Shown: positions 14,453-21,317 of the stretch, one piece after another | Numbering within the stretch: the first letter of the stretch is position 1 | Layout: each line of letters opens with the position of its first letter | Assembly: GCA_937996795.1 (NCBI GenBank) | Contig: CALKUH010000008.1 | Location: 1-27,964 of the forward strand | Origin: an uncultured Verrucomicrobiota bacterium | GTDB taxonomy: Bacteria > Verrucomicrobiota > Kiritimatiellia > CAIVKH01 | DNA: 27,964 bases | Direction: 5' to 3' | The notes under the pieces: model-generated | The model's database searches: none | What the model was told of the DNA's origin: nothing | What the model saw: the letters and a program-made list of their open reading frames with translations, nothing else | Made by a program: the position numbers and the translations under genes

Positions 14453-17287
14453 ATGATGGATCACCTGCTTACCCCTCGCGGTCGTGTATTGTTGTGCGGC
14501 GCTGCACTTGCGGCCGGGTGGTGGGCGGCGCCGGTGCGCGCGCAGACGGTGGACCAGGAGTTCGAGTTTGCCAACAAACTCGTCGAGATCGGGTTCGCCG
14601 ATTACGCCAAGAAGTTGATGGACGAGGTGGTCCGCAAGAATCCGGACCAGGCGGGCCGCGCCAAGATCGTCAAGGCCGAGGGCTTCATCGCCGCCCGCAA
14701 GTTTGCCGAGGCCGAGGCGGTCATCAGCGAATTTCCCGCGGGGGATCCGAAAGGCGACGCGATCCGACTTGCGCTGGGCCGCGGATATTACCGCATCGGC
14801 GACATGGAGAAGGCCCGGCAGACGTACACGGACTTCTTCAGCCGCTTCAAGACGCCGCCATCGGATGCGGACCTCCTCAAGTTCTATCGCGAGGCGTCGT
14901 TCCAGTTCTCCCAGATGTTGCAGCAGGCGGGCGATTTGCGCGGCGCGGCGGATGCGATCGGGCGCGTGCTTTCGACGAATCCCGGCCGCGAGGTGGAGCG
15001 CTCGCTCCGCGCGGAGCAGGCGCAGCTGCTGGTGGATTTTGCGCAGAAGGCGCAGGGCGCGGACCGGGACAAGGCGCTGGCGGATGCGGCGAAAATTTGC
15101 GCCGACATCCAATGGGGCGGGGTGGACCTCTGGTTCGGGCAGTCCATCATCACGCTGGCGAACATCGAGTTGGTGAAGGGCAATCGCCCGCGCGCCGAGG
15201 AGCTGATCAACCGCCAGTATCGCGACATCCTGCGCGACATCGACAAGATGTTTAAAGAGGACCCGAACCTGCCGGTCGCGCTGAATCCATTTGCCGGCGC
15301 GCGTTTCCTCGTGGGCCAGATGTACGAGCAGGATGGCGACGCGATTGTGAAGGACCCGGCGAAGAAGGACCAAGCCGTGGCGGCCTACGGGCGTGCGATT
15401 GGCGAGTTTTACAACGTGTTTGTCAAATACGGTTCCAGCGACTGGGGCCCGCGCGCCGGCGTCCGCGCCTCCGAGGTGAAGGCCAAGCTGGAGGGGCTGG
15501 GCAAGAAGGTGGACGTCGATCTGGGCGCGCACTCTGAAAAAATCGCCGAGACCCAGCTTCGGCTGGCGGGCAACCTGTTCATCCAGCGCAAGTTTGCGGA
15601 GGCGTCGGTCGAGTATCTGCGCGTCGTGAACGCCTATCCCGATGCGGAGGCGTCGATCCGCGCGATGAGTCAGTTGATCCAGTGCTACATGGAGCAGGGC
15701 GACAAGCTGACCGCGCGCGCGCTCATTGAATATGTGGTCGAGCGCTTCCCGGGTCGTCCGGTGGCGGCCACGGCGGTGCTGAGTGTCGCCGGCGCGGCGG
15801 CGACGAAGAAGGACGATGCGTTCGCCATTGAAATCTACGAGCAGTTCCTGCGCGGTTTCCCGAAGCATGACCAGGCGGGCAAGATCCTGTTCTTCCTGGG
15901 TGGCCAGCGCCGCAAGGCGGGCGACAATGAGGGGGCGAATCATTACTTCCAGCAGATCGTGGACAACCTGCCGCAGGACCAGTTCTACCCGCAGGCGCTG
16001 CGCCTGATCGCGCGCAGCTACTACGACCTCCAGCAATACGACGAGGCGATTGCCGCCTTCTCGAAACTGGTCGCGGACATCCCGCCGAGCCCGGATCGCG
16101 CGAATGCGCAGTTCAGCCTGGCGGATTGCCATGTGCGCAAAGGCGACTGGGTCAAGGCCGCCGCCGAACTGGAGACGCTCATCAGCTGGTTGGTGCCGAA
16201 GAACAATCCCTATGCCGTTTCCGAGGACGATCGCAAACGCAATCGCGACCTGCTGGAGCGCGCCGTCTTCCAGCGCGCCAACTGCTATGCGCGGATGACG
16301 GAGCCCGCCGACCAGGTGGCCTCCTTCCGCGAACGCGGCATGCGCGGATACGAGCAGTTCCTCCAGCTGTTCCCGCAGTCGGAATTCGCGCCCAAGGCCA
16401 TGATGGGGCAGGGGCAGATTCAGCTCAGCCTGGGGCAGTTCGATGCCGCGGCAAAGACGTTCGACCAGCTGGCCGCCAAGTATCCGCTGTCGGAGGAGGG
16501 CAAGAACGCCCTGTATTCGCTGGCGCGCAGCGCGATGGAGATCGGGCAATTCGACCAGGCGCGGCTCGCGTTCGACAAGATGGTGGGCAACGCCGCGAAT
16601 TACAAACCGGATGAATTCACCCGCATCGGGCAGTTGATGATCGATGCGAAGCTGTTCGACCAGGCGCTCCAGGCCTTCCGCATTGTCAGTGAGAACCCGC
16701 AGATCCAGCAGACGAAGGATGCGCCCGAGTCGCGGGCCCTGCTGGAGCGTGCGTTGTTTGGCGTCGGACGCGCGAATTTCGAGCGCAAGAATTTCGAGGA
16801 GGCCATCAAGGCGCTCGAACAGTTGCTGAAGGATTATCCGCGCAGCGGGCTCTTCTATGAGGTGCGCTTCCTGTTGGGCCAGGCTTACGCCGAGCTGGGT
16901 CAGTTCCTGAATGCCAGCCAGGCGATGAGCGAAATTTTCCGCCTGTCGAAGGATCCGATGCAGATCAATCAGGCGAGCCTCACGCTCGCGGGCATCCAGA
17001 TCAAGGCGAACGACAAGGCGGGCGCGCTCGCCTCGTTCCAGCGCATCGCGCTCCTGACCGATCCGAGCAAGCCCGAGCAGCGTCCGTTCATCCAGGAAGC
17101 CCTCTACCGGAGCATTCCGCTGGCGATTGAACTCGGCCAGTTCAGCGAGGCGCTCGAAAATTGCGATCAATACTTGCAGCTCTTTCCGACGAGTGACAAA
17201 GTACCGGAAGTCAGGCGTTGGCAGGCGGATGCCAAACTCCGGGCCAGCACGGCCGCCCCGGCGGCGCCGGCGGGCGTTACGCCGTGA
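14453..17287 (+). CDS. Large secreted tetratricopeptide-repeat protein of the ExbB/ExbD operon
   Basis: Protein of 944 residues from ATG 14453 (a second ATG follows directly), chosen because it gives a clean signal peptide ending ...APVRA-QT at residue 30. The rest is almost wholly helical with TPR-type pairs throughout, for example DYAKKLMDEVVRKNPDQ, QFDAAAKTFDQLAAKYP, NFEEAIKALEQLLKDYP and QFSEALENCDQYLQLFP. TPR solenoids bind other proteins. Periplasmic TPR partners of Tol/Exb systems (CpoB/YbgF) and the BamD class are the nearest known kinds, but this is much longer. No enzyme domain is seen. It is the first gene of a six-gene same-strand cluster; the next ATG is 14 nt after its stop. Confidence 0.88.
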   Translation: MMDHLLTPRGRVLLCGAALAAGWWAAPVRAQTVDQEFEFANKLVEIGFADYAKKLMDEVVRKNPDQAGRAKIVKAEGFIAARKFAEAEAVISEFPAGDPKGDAIRLALGRGYYRIGDMEKARQTYTDFFSRFKTPPSDADLLKFYREASFQFSQMLQQAGDLRGAADAIGRVLSTNPGREVERSLRAEQAQLLVDFAQKAQGADRDKALADAAKICADIQWGGVDLWFGQSIITLANIELVKGNRPRAEELINRQYRDILRDIDKMFKEDPNLPVALNPFAGARFLVGQMYEQDGDAIVKDPAKKDQAVAAYGRAIGEFYNVFVKYGSSDWGPRAGVRASEVKAKLEGLGKKVDVDLGAHSEKIAETQLRLAGNLFIQRKFAEASVEYLRVVNAYPDAEASIRAMSQLIQCYMEQGDKLTARALIEYVVERFPGRPVAATAVLSVAGAAATKKDDAFAIEIYEQFLRGFPKHDQAGKILFFLGGQRRKAGDNEGANHYFQQIVDNLPQDQFYPQALRLIARSYYDLQQYDEAIAAFSKLVADIPPSPDRANAQFSLADCHVRKGDWVKAAAELETLISWLVPKNNPYAVSEDDRKRNRDLLERAVFQRANCYARMTEPADQVASFRERGMRGYEQFLQLFPQSEFAPKAMMGQGQIQLSLGQFDAAAKTFDQLAAKYPLSEEGKNALYSLARSAMEIGQFDQARLAFDKMVGNAANYKPDEFTRIGQLMIDAKLFDQALQAFRIVSENPQIQQTKDAPESRALLERALFGVGRANFERKNFEEAIKALEQLLKDYPRSGLFYEVRFLLGQAYAELGQFLNASQAMSEIFRLSKDPMQINQASLTLAGIQIKANDKAGALASFQRIALLTDPSKPEQRPFIQEALYRSIPLAIELGQFSEALENCDQYLQLFPTSDKVPEVRRWQADAKLRASTAAPAAPAGVTP

Positions 17288-17301
17288 GGGGAATCAGGAC
17301 C

Positions 17302-18105
17302 ATGACAGCTCTTCGCCATCGTTTTTCAGTCGCGATCACGGCAGCCGCCCTGTGGCTGCTGGCGTCGGGCGCCGTGTGGGCGCAGAACACACCGCATGTG
17401 CTCCTCTCGAATGGCAGCCGCGTGGATGGCACCGACATCCGGGCGCGTTCCGACGGCACGGTCATTTTGACCACGCCGAACGGGCAGCGCGAGTTTCCGC
17501 GCGGCCAGTATGTCAAGGCCGTGGCCGCGCGCCCGGCCGATTTCGACCGCGCCCGCCAGTTGGCGCAGCAGCGCAATTTCGACGAGGCGCTCCGCGTGTT
17601 GGAGCAGGTGATCCAGGCGAACCGCTTCCTCGACTGGGATATCCAGGCGCGCATCGTATCCGCGCAGGTGCTTTCCGCGAAGGGCGACCACGCGGGGGCG
17701 GCGACCGCCTATGAGCGGCTCTTCCAGGCGTCGCCGGAGCAGCGGAATGAAAGCGCCGTGCTGTCGGGCTATATGACCGCGCTGCTGGAGTCGAAGCAGG
17801 TTGAGAAACTGAATCCGCTGCTCGATACGATGATCGCGAAGGGCGCGCGCGCCGACGCCGCGCGGGCTTATCTGCTTCGCGGTGATTTGAAAATGTCGCA
17901 GGGGCAGGTGGAGGGCGCCGTGATGGACTACCTGCGGACGGCGCTGATGTTTGAGTCGGAACGTACGACCCTGCCCGAGGCGCTGTTCAAGGCGGCGGAA
18001 GGGCTGGAGAAGCTGCGCGACCCGCGGCACAAGGAGTACTACCGTCGCGTTGCGCAGGAATTCGCGGGCACCCCGTTCGCGCAGCGCGCGCAGGGTAAAT
18101 TCTAA
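17302..18105 (+). CDS. Secreted TPR protein with short beta domain at the N-terminus
   Basis: Protein of 267 residues. ATG 17302 is preferred, with an AGGGGA upstream and a standard signal peptide ending SGAVWA-QN (about residue 31). Residues about 33-75 form a small beta-type module (VLLSNGSRVDGTDIRAR, then a VILTTPNGQREF strand pattern), reminiscent of the short strand-rich modules that precede TPRs in some secreted PVC proteins. Then come TPR-like helical pairs (RNFDEALRVLEQVIQAN, DHAGAATAYERLFQASP, QVEGAVMDYLRTALMF). It lies between the large TPR gene and the ExbB-type gene in the same operon and is presumably a periplasmic partner. The function is unknown; the TPR assignment is firm. Confidence 0.85.
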   Translation: MTALRHRFSVAITAAALWLLASGAVWAQNTPHVLLSNGSRVDGTDIRARSDGTVILTTPNGQREFPRGQYVKAVAARPADFDRARQLAQQRNFDEALRVLEQVIQANRFLDWDIQARIVSAQVLSAKGDHAGAATAYERLFQASPEQRNESAVLSGYMTALLESKQVEKLNPLLDTMIAKGARADAARAYLLRGDLKMSQGQVEGAVMDYLRTALMFESERTTLPEALFKAAEGLEKLRDPRHKEYYRRVAQEFAGTPFAQRAQGKF

Positions 18106-18138
18106 ACGGTCGGAAGGATGAACATGAGGAGCACGAAC

Positions 18139-18918
18139 ATGTCGATGGTCAAGAAACTGGCGTTGGGCGGTTTGCTGGCGGCAATGGCGTTGGGTTGTTT
18201 CGGGACGGCGTTCGCGCAGGAAATGGAGCTGGCGCCCGAGGCGGCTGCGGCGGCCAAGGCGCCGAAGTCCGATCCGATGTCCTTCGTGAATGTCGTGCTG
18301 AGCTCGGGCTGGATGGGCGTCATCCTCTGGCTTGGCTTGGGCGCGTGCTCCGTGGCCGGATTCGGGTTGATCATCGACTCGTTTATCACGGTGAAAGAGA
18401 AGAAGATTGTGCCGGAAACGCTGGTCCAGAAGGCGCGCGAGGCCATTGAGCAGGGCGATGTGATGAAGGCGCTGAAACATTGCGAAGAGGAGCCGGGTCC
18501 GCTTGCCAATGTCCTGTCCGCCGGGTTCAGCAATGTGTCGGAAGGCTTTGAGGCGGTCCAGGAAGCCGTCGGTGTGGCGGCGGACCTCGAAAGCGAAAAG
18601 CTGCTCCAGCGCGTGACCTATCTCAACGTGGTGGCGAACCTATCCCCGATGCTGGGGCTGCTCGGTACGGTGCAAGGTATGATTTTCGCCTTTGCCAACC
18701 TGGCGACCACGCAGGCGGGCGCCGCCCAGCAACAGATGCTGGCCGTCAACATCGCGCAAGCCCTCTACACCACGGCGGGCGGTCTGATCGCCGCCGTTCC
18801 GGCGGTGGGCTTCTACTTCTTCTTCCGCAACAAGGCGACCCGGATCATCCTCGGCATGGAAGCGCTGACGACGGACATGGTGAAGTCGCTGCGCAACGTG
18901 GAAGTGGTTTCGGAATAG
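18139..18918 (+). CDS. ExbB/TolQ/MotA-family proton channel protein with signal peptide
   Basis: Inner-membrane channel subunit that with ExbD converts proton motive force into movement of a partner protein. ATG 18139 is chosen because GAGGAG lies 7 nt upstream; ATGs at 18118 and 18124 are possible alternatives. From 18139: 259 residues, a cleavable signal peptide (to about A26, GTAFA-QE), a short Ala-rich periplasmic stretch, three membrane helices (about 54-78, 161-187, 208-232), and a cytoplasmic loop with helical pairs between the first two. Channel threonines are present in LGLLGTVQGMI (T177) and TTAGGLIAAVPAV (T211/T212), as in ExbB and TolQ. Followed by two ExbD genes. TolQ versus ExbB cannot be told apart here. 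Confidence 0.93.
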   Translation: MSMVKKLALGGLLAAMALGCFGTAFAQEMELAPEAAAAAKAPKSDPMSFVNVVLSSGWMGVILWLGLGACSVAGFGLIIDSFITVKEKKIVPETLVQKAREAIEQGDVMKALKHCEEEPGPLANVLSAGFSNVSEGFEAVQEAVGVAADLESEKLLQRVTYLNVVANLSPMLGLLGTVQGMIFAFANLATTQAGAAQQQMLAVNIAQALYTTAGGLIAAVPAVGFYFFFRNKATRIILGMEALTTDMVKSLRNVEVVSE

Positions 18919-18939
18919 TCCGCGTCTGGTTCTCCAAAC

Positions 18940-19353
18940 ATGAAGAAACGTCCAGAAGAGCCCGGGCCAAACATGACGCCGATGATCGACGTCGTGTTCC
19001 AGCTCATCATCTTCTTCGTCGTGACCGCGGACATGCAGCAGAAGGCCATCGACGAAAGCATCAAGCTGGCGATGGCGCCGCATGCGAGACCCGTCGAACA
19101 GAAGGATCCTCGCGAGGTGACGATTGAAGTGGACCGCAACGGTCGCATTTCGATCGCGCGCGTCTACATGTCGCCGGATTACCTCTACACCGTGATGCGC
19201 AAGACCGTGGCTGATCACGGCCAGACGGTTCCGGTGGTGATTCGCGCCGATGGCGCCACCAAACACGAGGCTGTGCGCGCGGCCATGGATGCCTGCACGC
19301 GCGCGGGCCTGTGGCGGGTCAAGTTCTCGGCCATCAAGGAAAGGGCCACGTGA
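18940..19353 (+). CDS. ExbD/TolR-family protein (first copy)
   Basis: Protein of 137 residues with the standard ExbD plan: short cytoplasmic N-terminus, one membrane helix containing NMTPMIDVVFQLIIFF with the proton-carrying aspartate D17, and a periplasmic alpha/beta domain (about 50-135) with VTIEVDRNGRISI, VVIRAD and a C-terminal strand. It partners the ExbB-type channel encoded 21 nt upstream. The family-typical T-P-M-I-D is intact. No clear Shine-Dalgarno is visible, so translation may depend on coupling. Which ExbD works with which target is unknown. Confidence 0.95.
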   Translation: MKKRPEEPGPNMTPMIDVVFQLIIFFVVTADMQQKAIDESIKLAMAPHARPVEQKDPREVTIEVDRNGRISIARVYMSPDYLYTVMRKTVADHGQTVPVVIRADGATKHEAVRAAMDACTRAGLWRVKFSAIKERAT

Positions 19354-19356
19354 CCC

Positions 19357-19770
19357 ATGGCACGCGAACGCAAACGCGATCATAGCGGTGAATCCGGCGA
19401 GTTGAACATGACGGCGATGATCGACGTCGTGTTCCAGTTGCTGATTTTCTTCCTCGTGACGCAAAAACCCATCGACACGATGGCCAACCTCGACGTTTCC
19501 CGACCGTCTCCCGAGAAAAAACAGGAGCAGATGGAAACGCCGCCGAACATGATCCGCATCCAGATCTATCCGGATGGCTTCACGATGAACGACCGCCCCG
19601 TGCAGCTCTCCCAGATGGAAGGCCTCATGGCGCGGCTGGCGGGAATCGATCGCAACCAGACGATCATGATCATGTGCACGGCGCTGTCTAAACACGAAGA
19701 CCTGGTCCGTGTACTCGATTTGTGCGCCAAAACCGGACTGGTGAATCTGTCCGTGGTCAGCACCAACTAG
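19357..19770 (+). CDS. ExbD/TolR-family protein (second copy)
   Basis: Protein of 137 residues, starting 3 nt after the stop of the first ExbD gene. Same plan, but the sequence is clearly different: charged N-terminus, membrane helix with NMTAMIDVVFQLLIFFLV and D23, then a periplasmic domain (about 60-135) with IRIQIYPDGFTMND and IMIMCTALSKHEDL. The proline of the usual T-P-M-I-D is alanine (T-A-M-I-D). The periplasmic linker PSPEKKQEQMETPP differs from the first copy. Two unlike ExbD proteins after one ExbB suggest a heteromeric or two-target stator complex, as in some TonB systems with doubled ExbD. Confidence 0.94.
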   Translation: MARERKRDHSGESGELNMTAMIDVVFQLLIFFLVTQKPIDTMANLDVSRPSPEKKQEQMETPPNMIRIQIYPDGFTMNDRPVQLSQMEGLMARLAGIDRNQTIMIMCTALSKHEDLVRVLDLCAKTGLVNLSVVSTN

Positions 19771-19785
19771 CGCGAGGTTTCTCTC

Positions 19786-21249
19786 ATGGACGCAAAAGAA
19801 CGAGACGAGTTCCTTCGCAAGTACAAGCTCAAGAAGCTGGTGGAGCATATGACGGGCCCCATTGGGTCCGTCCTGCTCCACATCCTGGTCGTTTATCTGG
19901 CGATTCACTTCATGGTGTTCGATGCGGCCGAAAAGGCCCCGGAGATCGAAGTGACGATGATGGAAGTCCAGACCGCCGACTTGGAGGAATTCAAGGAAGA
20001 GCTGGAGAAAATGGAGGACCTGACCGAATTGACGGATGTGGCCATGCCGTCCGACATACCGGTCGAAATGGACACTCCGGTTCCGTCCGATTCACCGGCT
20101 CCGTCCGAGGATGTCAGCATGGACATCGCGGAGTTGAATATCCTGAGCGACAGCAGTCCGTTGATCATGAAGAACCTGTACGCGGGCCGTTCCGCGGAAG
20201 GTCGATCGGCCGGATTGGGCCAGTATGCCGGACGCTGGGCCAAAGTGGTGGACGCGGCGGTCATCAAGGCGCTGGAGTGGTTGAAACGCAACCAGGCGGC
20301 CGACGGTTCGTGGGGCCCGAACAAACCGGCAATGACAGGCCTGGGATTGCTGACCTTCCTGGCGCACGGTGAAACGACGGCGTCCAAGCAGTATGGGGCT
20401 ACGGTGGAGAAGGCGATCCGCTGGTTGCTCGCCAACCAAAAGCCGGATGGCATGTTCGCCGAAAAGAACCAACCCGGCGTCTACGCGCACGCCATCGCGG
20501 CCTATGCCATCAGTGAAGCCTACGGTCTGACGCGCATTCCTGATTTGAAGCCCGCGATGGAGAAGGCGATCGACCAGATCGTTAAGGGTCAGCAGCCCGG
20601 CGGCTCGTGGGACTACTCGTACAACAAAGGCGCCCGGCGGGATACATCGGTGGCGGGATGGCACATTCAGGCGCTGAAGGCGGCCTACATCGCGGGAGCG
20701 GAAACGCCGGGCATCAAGGAGGCGATGGACCTTGCGGTCAAGGACATTACCTCCGCCCATGATGTGCAGACCGGCCGTTTCTTCTACTCGGCCCGCGGCA
20801 GCCACCAGACGGATTCAATTACCGCAGTTGGTGTGTTGAGTCTTCAATTGCTCGGGCAAGCCCGCAGTAAAGAGGCCCGCGCGGGTCTCCAGGCGATGCA
20901 AGGCGCAAAGTGTGACTATCGCAATCCCCCTGGTTGGCCGATGTATGCGTGGTACTACATCACCCAGAGCAAGTTCCACACGGGCGGCCAACTGTGGGAC
21001 TCGTGGAACAATCAATTTGCGCCCGAACTTACGAAAAACCAGAACGACGACGGCAGTTGGACCTCCGCAGGACAAAATCTGAAGGGCGATGGACACGGCA
21101 AGGAAACCAACTATGGACCGGTCTATTCGACGACCCTCGCGGCGCTGACGCTTCAGGTGTATTACCGCAATCTGCCGACCTACAAGGCCATTGCGGTGGA
21201 GGCCGACGAGTCTGCGCCCGCCGATGATGTCTCGATCAAGATCATCTGA
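19786..21249 (+). CDS. TonB-like membrane anchor fused to an alpha/alpha-toroid (prenyltransferase/squalene-cyclase-fold) domain
   Basis: Protein of 487 residues. N-terminus: a charged cytoplasmic segment, then one membrane helix at about 26-45 with S28 and H32 in the SxxxH spacing of TonB. Next come IEVTMMEVQTADLEE, close to the post-helix segment of E. coli TonB as I recall it, and an acidic/proline-serine region to about 145. Residues about 150-480 form helical repeats with QW-like motifs (Q170-W176, Q218-, Q269-W275, Q419-W425) and a family ending PVYSTTLAALTLQVYY. The DxDD or DCTAE catalytic motifs of cyclases and the zinc ligands of prenyltransferases are not seen, so a binding or structural role is favoured. 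It follows ExbD by 15 nt and has CGAGGT as ribosome site. Function is inference. Confidence 0.85.
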   Translation: MDAKERDEFLRKYKLKKLVEHMTGPIGSVLLHILVVYLAIHFMVFDAAEKAPEIEVTMMEVQTADLEEFKEELEKMEDLTELTDVAMPSDIPVEMDTPVPSDSPAPSEDVSMDIAELNILSDSSPLIMKNLYAGRSAEGRSAGLGQYAGRWAKVVDAAVIKALEWLKRNQAADGSWGPNKPAMTGLGLLTFLAHGETTASKQYGATVEKAIRWLLANQKPDGMFAEKNQPGVYAHAIAAYAISEAYGLTRIPDLKPAMEKAIDQIVKGQQPGGSWDYSYNKGARRDTSVAGWHIQALKAAYIAGAETPGIKEAMDLAVKDITSAHDVQTGRFFYSARGSHQTDSITAVGVLSLQLLGQARSKEARAGLQAMQGAKCDYRNPPGWPMYAWYYITQSKFHTGGQLWDSWNNQFAPELTKNQNDDGSWTSAGQNLKGDGHGKETNYGPVYSTTLAALTLQVYYRNLPTYKAIAVEADESAPADDVSIKII

Positions 21250-21317
21250 TCCCCGCCTCACGCTTCCGCGCCACAAATAAACCGCCCGCGCAGCCGGGTT
21301 CGTGGTAACTTCTTCGC

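Noticed and set aside
14435..17170. 911-residue open frame on the minus strand opposite the large TPR gene
   Set aside because: It is the antisense shadow of a gene with a signal peptide and clear TPR repeats. The minus frame is rich in Arg/His/Leu with no domain, a usual artefact of high-GC codon bias.
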